DNA of 5,786 nucleotides from Pseudomonadota bacterium (lineage in GTDB: Bacteria; Pseudomonadota; Alphaproteobacteria; Sphingomonadales; Sphingomonadaceae): contig JARXKR010000139.1 of assembly GCA_030271565.1 (NCBI GenBank), positions 1 to 5,786 on the forward strand, in the 5' to 3' direction. Shown here piece after piece: positions 1-5,682 of the stretch. The translations under genes were made by a program, and so were the position numbers. Position 1 is the stretch's first letter; every line of letters begins with the position of its first letter. The notes under the pieces are model-generated. The model did not search any database and had not been told where the DNA came from. It worked only from the letters and a program-made list of their open reading frames with translations.

Positions 1-395
1 CGCGCCGCGTCCTTCACATGCACGGCGAGCACCTCAATGCCTGGTGCACCAGCTGCGATGTTCGCAGTCCATGGACTGCACCATTGATTGACCGCCCGGC
101 GTGCCCGGTCTGCGCCGCGCGGACCCTGCGCCCCGACGTGGTCTGGTTCGGCGAGATGCCTTACGGGATGGACCGGATTTATGCGGCCTTGCGGACTTGC
201 GACCTGTTCGTCAGCATCGGCACTTCGGGCGCGGTCTATCCGGCCGCGGGGTTCGTCCAGAACGCGGTTGAACTGGGCGCGGAGACGCTTGAGCTCAACC
301 TTGAGCGCAGTCAGGGATCGCAGATGTTTCACCAGACCAGGCTCGGCCCGGCGAGCGAACTGGTCCCGCGATGGGTGGAGGAAATGCTGGCATGA
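1..395 (+). CDS. cobB: NAD-dependent protein deacylase, sirtuin (3' part only)
   Basis: This is the C-terminal ~130 residues of a class III (CobB/SIRT5-like) sirtuin; the start lies left of the window and the first full codon is at base 3. Sirtuins remove acyl groups from protein lysines, consuming NAD+ and releasing nicotinamide and O-acyl-ADP-ribose in the cytoplasm. Counting from the first visible residue, HMHGE holds the probable catalytic His (7). A zinc site follows as CTSC (Cys15, Cys18) and CPVC (Cys34, Cys37). VVWFGEMP (46-53), GTSGAVYPAAGF (73-84) and ELNLE (97-101) are conserved Rossmann/NAD-pocket blocks that match my memory of E. coli CobB almost word for word. The N-terminal GAGxS motif and the Tyr/Arg acyl-selectivity residues are outside the window, so desuccinylase activity cannot be judged. 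The TGA stop overlaps the ATG of the next gene (ATGA, 392-395). Confidence 0.94.
   Translation, partial: RRVLHMHGEHLNAWCTSCDVRSPWTAPLIDRPACPVCAARTLRPDVVWFGEMPYGMDRIYAALRTCDLFVSIGTSGAVYPAAGFVQNAVELGAETLELNLERSQGSQMFHQTRLGPASELVPRWVEEMLA
377..381 (+). promoter_or_regulatory. Ribosome binding site of the GFA-family gene, inside cobB
   Basis: GGAGG lies within the last codons of the sirtuin gene, 10 bases before the ATG at 392. It supports 392 as the start, instead of the in-frame ATG at 371, which lies upstream of this site. The spacing is slightly long, which fits initiation helped by ribosomes terminating at the overlapping ATGA. Confidence 0.6.
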
Positions 396-730
396 GCGAA
401 CATCACGGCAGCTGCCACTGCGGTGCGGTGCGGCTGGTCCTGCGCGAAACCCCGCCTGACGCTGGCGACTGCAACTGCTCGCTGTGCCGCAGGATCGGCG
501 GGCTGTGGCATCATACCACTCCTGCAATGGTGACGACCGAAGGCGCGGGAGTGGCCTACCGCCAGGGCGATTGCATGCTCGACACCTGGCATTGCGGCAC
601 TTGCGGCTGCACCACGCACTGGACGCCGGTCGATCCCGACTACCCGCGGATGGCGGTCAACCTCAGGATGTTCGAACCGTCGCTGTGGCAGGGCCTGCCC
701 CGTCGCCTGATCGACGGCGCGAGCTTCTAG
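392..730 (+). CDS. GFA/CENP-V family zinc-binding protein
   Basis: The product is 112 residues, near the lower end of the family's usual length. It has the full set of seven zinc-binding cysteines expected for the GFA (glutathione-dependent formaldehyde-activating enzyme) fold: CHC (Cys8, Cys10), CNCSLC (Cys27, Cys29, Cys32) and CGTC (Cys68, Cys71). It opens with the typical GSCHCGAV and has the CNCSLCRR core. The founding member, from Paracoccus, was proposed to speed condensation of formaldehyde with glutathione; most homologs have no proven reaction and that role has been questioned, so only the fold is confident here. It is probably cytoplasmic, with no signal peptide or membrane segment. 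The start at 392 makes an ATGA overlap with the sirtuin gene, implying co-translation. No formaldehyde or glutathione dehydrogenase gene is nearby to support the formaldehyde role. The stop codon shares CTAG with the opposing gene. Confidence 0.92.
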   Translation: MSEHHGSCHCGAVRLVLRETPPDAGDCNCSLCRRIGGLWHHTTPAMVTTEGAGVAYRQGDCMLDTWHCGTCGCTTHWTPVDPDYPRMAVNLRMFEPSLWQGLPRRLIDGASF

Positions 731-1494
731 CGCGAGCAGGCCCGGCACTCCGGGTCCTTGGCGATGCGCATCGTCCTGAGGCTCGGCACCAGTCCCTCGA
801 ACAGGTGCAATTGCCCCCATTGCGGATCGCCCAGCGCGGCCTTGCCCTGCAGCAGCACGCGGATCGCCTGCATTGCCGCAAACGCCCCGATCATTCCGGC
901 CATCGCGCCGAGCACGCCGTCCTCGGCGCAGGTATCGCAGTCCTCGGCATCGAAAGCATCGCCGACGAAGCAGCGGTAGCAGGCCTGCCCCGGCAGATGC
1001 CCGGCAAAGTTGGCAACCTGCCCCTGAAACCGTCCGATCGCAGCGCTGGTCAGCGGGATACCCAGCGCGACGCAGGTATCCGACACGATCAGCCGGGTCG
1101 CGAAGTTGTCGCACCCGTCGAGCACAAGATCGGCACCTTCGAGGTACTGCGCCGCACTATCTGCCGCTACCGAACCGGTTTGCACACGGACCTTGAGCGC
1201 ATGGTCGAACCGGCTGACCCATGCGCCCGCCAGCTCGGCCTTGGACCGGCCCACGTCGGCTTCGCGATAGATCGTCTGGCGCTGCAGGTTCGACGCATCG
1301 ACCACGTCGCGGTCGATCAGCGTCAGGGTCCCGATTCCCGCCGCCGCGAGGTACTGCAGCGCCGGCGAACCGATTCCGCCCAGCCCGACAATCGCGACAT
1401 GCGCTCCCGCCAGCGCGACCTGCCCCGCCCCGCCCAGTTCGGGCAGCACGATATGGCGGGCAAATCGGTTCAGGCGATCGGGCGGGAGGCTCAT
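727..1494 (-). CDS. moeB: HesA/MoeB/ThiF family E1-like adenylyltransferase
   Basis: This 255-residue protein should adenylate the C-terminal Gly-Gly of a small sulfur-carrier protein (MoaD or ThiS type) for molybdopterin or thiamine synthesis. Visible landmarks are an N-terminal RFARHIVLPE with Arg13 aligned to the E. coli MoeB Arg finger, the ATP loop GLGGIG (37-42), DRD (61-63), SNLQRQ (68-73), Lys85 in GRSKA, and DGCDN (126-130). CYRC (172-175) and the C-terminal CRAC (250-253) form the structural zinc site. Cys189, in TCAEDGVLG, aligns with the catalytic-region cysteine of MoeB and ThiF; Cys186 is close by. Length and the second CxxC fit the short MoeB/ThiF type without a rhodanese domain. 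No moaD, moaE, thiS or thiG gene is visible, so the partner is unknown and MoeB is the best name, not a proven one. The start is 92-95% codon-consistent with family alignments; only a weak GCGAG precedes it. Confidence 0.9.
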   Translation of the reverse strand: MSLPPDRLNRFARHIVLPELGGAGQVALAGAHVAIVGLGGIGSPALQYLAAAGIGTLTLIDRDVVDASNLQRQTIYREADVGRSKAELAGAWVSRFDHALKVRVQTGSVAADSAAQYLEGADLVLDGCDNFATRLIVSDTCVALGIPLTSAAIGRFQGQVANFAGHLPGQACYRCFVGDAFDAEDCDTCAEDGVLGAMAGMIGAFAAMQAIRVLLQGKAALGDPQWGQLHLFEGLVPSLRTMRIAKDPECRACSR

Positions 1495-1600
1495 CGCACT
1501 CGCTGTAAGGCGAAACCTTTGTCTCTGGAAGGAAGGTTCTTGCCGAACCGCGCGGACTGCGGCACTTAACCGGTCAATTAAGAAAACAATGGGAAGAGCA
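1495..1600. promoter_or_regulatory. Divergent intergenic region between moeB and the acyl-CoA synthetase
   Basis: This 106 bp gap separates two divergently transcribed starts, so it should hold promoters for both directions. The segment near 1565-1590 (TTAACCGGTCAATTAAGAAAA) is clearly more AT-rich than its surroundings. I could not find a convincing pair of -35 and -10 boxes at proper spacing on either strand, nor a clear operator palindrome. The regulatory role is inferred from gene layout only. Confidence 0.4.
1591..1596 (+). promoter_or_regulatory. Probable ribosome binding site deciding the synthetase start
   Basis: GGGAAG lies 4 bases before the ATG at 1601. An in-frame ATG at 1589 overlaps this site and has only AAGAAAACA before it. 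The purine-rich box therefore favours 1601, giving a protein beginning MHYAELRR, the form I expect for homologs. The match is partial and the spacing short, so the 1589 start (four extra residues) stays possible. Confidence 0.45.
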
Positions 1601-3298
1601 ATGCATTACGCCGAGCTGCGCCGCGTGCGCGAGGAATTGACCGGGCCGGGCGGCCAGTTCGAGATTACCGAAGCCGAGGTGCTGGGCAACCGGCTCAAAG
1701 TGTTCAAGAACGCTCCGCCGTCGGTGCGCGAAGTGTGGCTCTCAAGCGTGCTGTTCGCCGAGCGGCCGTACCTGATTTACGAGGGCGAGGAGCTGACTTA
1801 TGCCCAGGCGCACGAGGCGGTAAATTCGATCGCAGCGTGGCTGTTCGCGCAAGGCGTTGAGCCCGGCGACCGGGTCGCCATCGCGATGCGCAACTATCCC
1901 GAATGGATGCTGATCTACTGGGCCTGCGTCTCGGTCGGGGTTGCTGCGGTGGGCATGAACGCGTGGTGGAACGGCGAGGAAATGGCCTTCGCGATGCACG
2001 ACTCGTCGCCCAAGGTGTTTTTCGCCGATGCCGAACGGCTGGCCCGGGTGGCCGAGACCCCGGGCTTGGCCGACGGGGTCAAGCTCGTCGGGGTGCGGAT
2101 GCCCGCGCCGCACATCGGGGTCATCGATTGGAGCGAGGTTGTCGGTCACGGCGGCGCAATGCCCGAAGTGAGCGTAGATCCCGATGCCGACGCCTGCATC
2201 TTCTACACCTCGGGCACCACTGGGTTCCCCAAGGGCGCACAGCTCACGCACCGCGGCTGCGTCGCCAACCTGCTCAACATGGTCTATTCGACCACCGCGC
2301 AGGCGCTCGCGGTCGAGCGCGCGACCGGGATCGCCGCCCCGCTCGAGCCGCCGCCGGCGGTAACCCTGCTGACCACGCCCTTGTTCCACGTCACCGCCAA
2401 CAATTGCGGGGCCTACCTGACTACCGCAGCGGGCGGCGCGATCGTGCTGATGTACAAATGGGACGCGGGCGCAGCGCTCAAGCTGGTCGAAAAATACAAG
2501 ATCACCGGGATCAGCGGCGTCCCGGTGATGAGCCGCGAGATCATCAACCACCCCGATTTTGCCAGCACCGACACCTCAAGCCTGACCGGCCTGTCGGGCG
2601 GAGGCGCGCAAGTGCCGCCCGATCTGGTGCTCAAGATCGACGAAAAAGTTGCCACCGCGCGGCCGACCACCGGTTACGGTATGACCGAAACCTGCGGGAT
2701 CATCACCTCGGTAACCGGTGATTTCTTCGTCGCCAAGCCCGATAGCGCCGGGCCCTCGATGCCCAATTTCGAGGTCAAATGCGTCGATGATGACGGCAAT
2801 ACGCTGGCGCAGGGCGAACTGGGCGAGCTGTGGGTCAAGGGTTCGTCGGTGATCAAGGGCTACATCAACCGCCCCGACGCGACCGCCGCGACGATCACCG
2901 ATGGCGGCTGGCTGCACACGGGCGACGTCGCGCGGATCGACGAGGACGGCTTCATCTACATCGTCGACCGCAAGAAGGACATGGTGCTGCGCGGCGGCGA
3001 AAACGTGTTCTGCAGCGAAGTCGAAGCCGGGATTTATCGCCATGCAGCGGTCGCCGAATGCTGCGTGTTCGGGGTTGCCGACGAACGGCTGGGCGAGGAA
3101 GTCGGCGTCGCGGTAGTGGTCAAGCCGGGCGATACGCTCGACGAGACCGAACTGCGCGCGCATTGCCTCGGCGTAATGGCCAAGCACAAAGTGCCGCGTT
3201 ACGTCTGGTTCCTGACCGAAGCGCTGCCGCGCAACGCCAGCGGCAAATTCATGCGGCGCGAACTGCGCGATCAGTTGAGCGCGCAGGTCGCGGGTTAA
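1601..3298 (+). CDS. AMP-forming acyl-CoA synthetase (class I adenylate-forming enzyme)
   Basis: The 565-residue product should activate a carboxylic acid with ATP to an acyl-AMP and transfer it to coenzyme A, releasing AMP and pyrophosphate. All core motifs are present (numbering from 1601): the phosphate loop YTSGTTGFPKGA (202-213), TPLFHVTANN (A4 region, about 259-268), GYGMTETCG (A5, 358-366), the ribose-binding Asp442 in HTGD, the hinge and CoA region DRKKDMVLRGGENV (456-469), and PRNASGKFMRREL with catalytic Lys549 near the C-terminus. Length is normal and no signal peptide is seen. The fatty-acid or aromatic-acid binding pocket cannot be read reliably, so the substrate is unknown; 'long-chain' would be an over-call. 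It is the first of three co-directional genes, followed by a palindromic repeat, a dehydrogenase and a transporter. The stretch PRNASGK fits the PX4GK pattern seen at lysines acylated by Pat-type enzymes and deacylated by CobB-type sirtuins. Confidence 0.95.
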   Translation: MHYAELRRVREELTGPGGQFEITEAEVLGNRLKVFKNAPPSVREVWLSSVLFAERPYLIYEGEELTYAQAHEAVNSIAAWLFAQGVEPGDRVAIAMRNYPEWMLIYWACVSVGVAAVGMNAWWNGEEMAFAMHDSSPKVFFADAERLARVAETPGLADGVKLVGVRMPAPHIGVIDWSEVVGHGGAMPEVSVDPDADACIFYTSGTTGFPKGAQLTHRGCVANLLNMVYSTTAQALAVERATGIAAPLEPPPAVTLLTTPLFHVTANNCGAYLTTAAGGAIVLMYKWDAGAALKLVEKYKITGISGVPVMSREIINHPDFASTDTSSLTGLSGGGAQVPPDLVLKIDEKVATARPTTGYGMTETCGIITSVTGDFFVAKPDSAGPSMPNFEVKCVDDDGNTLAQGELGELWVKGSSVIKGYINRPDATAATITDGGWLHTGDVARIDEDGFIYIVDRKKDMVLRGGENVFCSEVEAGIYRHAAVAECCVFGVADERLGEEVGVAVVVKPGDTLDETELRAHCLGVMAKHKVPRYVWFLTEALPRNASGKFMRRELRDQLSAQVAG

Positions 3299-3315
3299 GA
3301 TTGGGTTTCCCAAGC

Positions 3316-3443
3316 TCCGTTCGTCCTGAGGAGCGGCTGACCATGAGCCTGTCGAAGGGGAAGACGCATCTCGAAGGACTGCGCGCTACCTGTGGTTCGA
3401 GACGGGCCTTCGCTTCGCTCAGTCCCTCCTCACCACGAACGGA
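3316..3443. repeat. Imperfect palindromic intergenic repeat, Sphingomonadales type
   Basis: This element fills most of the 173 bp gap between the synthetase and dehydrogenase genes. Its outer arms, TCCGTTCGTCCTGAGGAG (3316-3333) and the reverse complement at 3426-3443, match at 16 of 18 positions. Inner paired blocks are CGAAGG (3353-3358) with CCTTCG (3407-3412), and TCTCGAA (3369-3375) with TTCGAGA (3396-3402), around a ~20 base loop. The RNA could fold into one long interrupted hairpin. Blocks such as TTCGTCCTGAG and CCTGTCGAAGG recur as dispersed intergenic repeats in sphingomonad genomes, as I recall. It begins 17 bases after the synthetase stop and could stabilise, process or partly terminate the transcript; none of this is shown. 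It lacks a terminal T-run, so it is not a standard intrinsic terminator. Confidence 0.75.
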
Positions 3444-3458
3444 TATTTGGCTCGAATG

Positions 3459-3465
3459 AAAGGAA
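3459..3465 (+). promoter_or_regulatory. Ribosome binding site of the SDR gene
   Basis: AAAGGAA stands 6 bases before the ATG at 3472, close to ideal spacing. It fixes the dehydrogenase start, with the mature protein beginning MADLDGRIAL just ahead of the Rossmann glycine motif as usual for the family. Confidence 0.7.
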
Positions 3466-3471
3466 TTTGAC

Positions 3472-4242
3472 ATGGCAGATCTTGATGGCCGCATCGCGCT
3501 GGTTACGGGTGCCGCGACGGGGATTGGCGCCGCCGCCGCGCGCGCGCTGGCTGCAGCCGGGGCCAAAGTAGCAGTCACCGATCTGACCGCACCCGATGCC
3601 CTGGCGGCCGAGATCGGCGGAATCGCCCGCGCGCAGGACGTGACCAGTGAAGAGGGCTGGGCCGCGACGATGGAATGGCTCAAGGCAGAGGCAGGCGGGC
3701 TCGATATTCTGGTCAACAACGCCGGGCTGTGGCTGTTCAAGCCGATCACCGAGACCACGCTGGACGATTGGCGGCGGCTCCACGCGGTCAACGTCGAGGG
3801 CGTGTTCCTTGGCACCCGCGCGGCGATCCCCTTGCTGACCGAGCGCGCGCACTTGTGGCGCGGCGGCACGGCAATCGTCAACTTGTCGTCGGTGGCAGGG
3901 ATCGAAGGCGCGGCGGGGGCGACCTGCTACAACTCAACCAAAGGCGCGGTGCGGCTGTTCACCAAGGGCTGCGCCAAGGAACTGGCGGCGGCGCGCATCC
4001 GTGTAAATTCGGTCCACCCCGGCGTGATCGACACCCAGATGGGCCGCAAACTGCTGGACGATTTCGCCGCAGCCCAGTCGCTCGGCGACAACGAAGTGCT
4101 GGCGCAGGTCTCGGCAATGCACCCGCTCGGGCACTTGGGCGAACCGCAAAATGTGGCCGATGCAGTGGTATTCCTCGCCTCCGACCGCGCGGCCTTTACA
4201 ACCGGCAGCGAGCTGGTGGTCGATGGCGGTCTAACGGCGTAA
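3472..4242 (+). CDS. Short-chain dehydrogenase/reductase (classical SDR)
   Basis: The 256-residue product is a classical SDR oxidoreductase, normally a cytoplasmic tetramer that interconverts an alcohol and a ketone with NAD(P)(H). The cofactor motif TGAATGIG spans 12-19 and Asp37 follows the second strand, which usually signals preference for NAD(H). NNAG (82-85) is present, and the catalytic tetrad is complete: Asn107, Ser140, Tyr153, Lys157 (YNSTK). PGVID (183-187) and the C-terminal SELVVDGGLTA are typical. The style recalls the hydroxysteroid and cyclic-alcohol dehydrogenase branch (3alpha/20beta-HSD, cyclopentanol dehydrogenase), but substrate cannot be assigned at this level. A slightly extended segment TERAHLWRGG (123-132) precedes the catalytic-serine strand. 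It follows the palindromic repeat and is 69 bp upstream of the transporter, on the same strand, so a shared transcript is likely. Confidence 0.94.
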   Translation: MADLDGRIALVTGAATGIGAAAARALAAAGAKVAVTDLTAPDALAAEIGGIARAQDVTSEEGWAATMEWLKAEAGGLDILVNNAGLWLFKPITETTLDDWRRLHAVNVEGVFLGTRAAIPLLTERAHLWRGGTAIVNLSSVAGIEGAAGATCYNSTKGAVRLFTKGCAKELAAARIRVNSVHPGVIDTQMGRKLLDDFAAAQSLGDNEVLAQVSAMHPLGHLGEPQNVADAVVFLASDRAAFTTGSELVVDGGLTA

Positions 4243-4280
4243 GGCCGCGCGTTTGACTCGTATCGGAATTTAGCGTCCAA

Positions 4281-4302
4281 CCGTGCTTCCTGGGTCGCAC
4301 GG
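4281..4302 (+). other. Small hairpin before the transporter start
   Basis: CCGTGC (4281-4286) and GCACGG (4297-4302) form a perfect 6 bp inverted repeat with a 10-base loop, ending 9 bases before the ATG at 4312. The right arm overlaps GGGAA, the only ribosome-binding-like sequence there, so the fold could limit translation of the transporter. There is no T-run after it, which argues against a terminator. A 6 bp stem can occur by chance in GC-rich DNA. Confidence 0.35.
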
Positions 4303-4311
4303 GAACCAACG

Positions 4312-5607
4312 ATGCACGACCTGGCCACTCTGCCGCCCGACCAGTCGCGACGCGCTGGCGTTGCCGCGACGATCGGTTGCGCGCTGGAATGGTACGATTT
4401 CCTGACCTACGCATTCTTTGCCATCCAGATCGGCAACACCTTCTTCCCCTCGCTATCGCCTTACCTAAGCCTGATGGCTTCACTGGCGACGTTTGGGGTG
4501 GGCTTCCTCGCGCGGCCGGTCGGGGCCTATGTACTGGGGCACTACGGAGACCGACACGGGCGCCGCCCGGCGATGCTGATCAGCATGGTGTTGATGGGGC
4601 TGGGCATCCTGTTGCTCGTGATCACCCCGGGCTATGCGACAATCGGCTGGGCCGCGCCGATCATTGCGGTGATCGCGCGGTTGATCCAAGGGTTTGCCGT
4701 CGGCGGTGAAGTCGGCGCATCCAGTGTCTACATGGTCGAAGCCGCGCCGCCGCACCTGCGCGGGCTGGGCGCATCGATGCAGGGCATTGCGCAAGGCGTT
4801 GGCAACGTGGCGGGCACGCTCGTCGGACTGGCACTGAGCCTGTGGCTGTCGGCCGAGCTGATGAGTGACTATGGCTGGCGCATCGCGATGGCGCTTGGTA
4901 TCGTTGTCATTCCTTTTGCGCTCTACATCCGGCGCAACCTGCCTGAAACGCGCCGCGATGAGGAACAAGCCGGCGACGCGCAGGGCGGCAGCTATCCCTC
5001 GCTGACCAAGCTGGTGCTCACCGTGAGCGCGCTGATTGCCGGCGGCACGATGTCGACCTACACGATCAGTTACGTCGCCACCTTCGGTCAGGCCCAGCTC
5101 GGGTTTTCCGTGACTCAGGCTATGCTGGTGCAGCTTGGCGCGAACATCGCCTTTGTCATGGGTGCACTCGCTGGCGGGCTGTTCAGCGACCGGTTCGGGC
5201 GAAAGGCCGGCGCGATCAGTTGCAGTGTGCTGCTGGTCACCCTGGCGGTGCCCGGCTTTATGCTGATCACTGGCTCGCGCTCAATGCCGGTGTTCGTCCT
5301 CTGCAGCGTGTTGTTCAGCTTCGTCGCTCAGTTCCGCGGAAGTTCGGTCTATGCCGCGCTGGCCGAAGGCGCACACCCGGCAATCCGGACGCGGGTTTTC
5401 GGACTGGTCTATGCGCTTCCAGTGACGATTTTCGGCAGCGTGACCCAGCTCGCGCTAACCTGGTTGATAAAGACGGCCGGGACGCCGGTCGCGGCCGGCT
5501 GGTTTCTTGCCGGGGCCAACGTAGTCGCGCTGGTCGGGGCGCTGTTCCTGCCCGAGACCTCAGCGCGCTACCGCAAACCTCCCGCCGCGCAGTTGCTGCC
5601 GGCCTAA
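4312..5607 (+). CDS. MFS transporter, metabolite:H+ symporter (MHS) type
   Basis: The 431-residue inner-membrane protein matches the length of KgtP/ProP/ShiA-type carriers. It probably imports a small organic acid or zwitterion with protons. About 12 hydrophobic segments can be traced, near 18-44, 53-75, 87-106, 112-138, 157-181, 189-207, 232-255, 269-291, 301-320, 326-347, 360-387 and 393-413, with a hydrophilic central loop (208-230). GCALEWYDF (22-30) in the first segment is the hallmark of the MHS subfamily. The loop 2-3 signature is GHYGDRHGRR (76-85), repeated in the second half as FSDRFGRKAG (291-300); LIQGFAVGGEVGAS (124-137) and RRNLPET (207-213) are also conserved. Ligand cannot be inferred from these motifs. 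The ATG at 4312 is needed to keep the first segment; its ribosome binding site is weak. It closes the three-gene run and converges on dnaA. Confidence 0.94.
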   Translation: MHDLATLPPDQSRRAGVAATIGCALEWYDFLTYAFFAIQIGNTFFPSLSPYLSLMASLATFGVGFLARPVGAYVLGHYGDRHGRRPAMLISMVLMGLGILLLVITPGYATIGWAAPIIAVIARLIQGFAVGGEVGASSVYMVEAAPPHLRGLGASMQGIAQGVGNVAGTLVGLALSLWLSAELMSDYGWRIAMALGIVVIPFALYIRRNLPETRRDEEQAGDAQGGSYPSLTKLVLTVSALIAGGTMSTYTISYVATFGQAQLGFSVTQAMLVQLGANIAFVMGALAGGLFSDRFGRKAGAISCSVLLVTLAVPGFMLITGSRSMPVFVLCSVLFSFVAQFRGSSVYAALAEGAHPAIRTRVFGLVYALPVTIFGSVTQLALTWLIKTAGTPVAAGWFLAGANVVALVGALFLPETSARYRKPPAAQLLPA

Positions 5608-5682
5608 ACCCGAGCGAAGGGGCAAGGCTGTGGGCAGGCGGTTGAAAGCCGGTGCAAACCTTGTGAAAACACGGTGGGAAAA
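5608..5682. other. Short gap between convergent transporter and dnaA
   Basis: This 75 bp gap should contain transcription ends for both genes. The only folds I see are weak: CGGTTGAAAGCCG (5639-5651, 5 bp stem including one G-U pair), enclosed by CAAGG (5623-5627) and CCTTG (5659-5663). No T-run follows on either strand, so no intrinsic terminator is claimed. Confidence 0.4.

Noticed and set aside
329..1114. 261-codon minus-strand open frame over the GFA gene
   Set aside because: It overlaps two well-supported genes and its Arg/Ala-rich translation matches no fold I recognise.
484..1569. 361-codon plus-strand open frame across the MoeB-like gene
   Set aside because: It is rich in Arg, Pro and His with no family motif, and is the antisense shadow of a GC-rich gene whose minus-strand product has every MoeB/ThiF motif.
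1903..2721. Long alternative frames inside the synthetase gene on both strands
   Set aside because: They are low-complexity Arg-rich or His/Asp-rich shadows; the 1601-3298 frame carries all adenylate-forming motifs.
3316..3443. Palindrome as an intrinsic terminator or CRISPR-like repeat
   Set aside because: No T-run follows the stem, the stem is long and interrupted, and there is only one unit with no spacers.
3345..3459. Short open frame beginning MSLSKGKTHLEG over the palindromic element
   Set aside because: It lies wholly in the inverted repeat, begins at an internal ATG without a good ribosome binding site, and is part of a longer shadow frame of the synthetase gene. Such peptides are common artefacts of this repeat type.
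4253..4281. TTGACT upstream of the transporter as a promoter -35 box
   Set aside because: No -10-like hexamer occurs at 16-18 base spacing, so a separate promoter is not supported.
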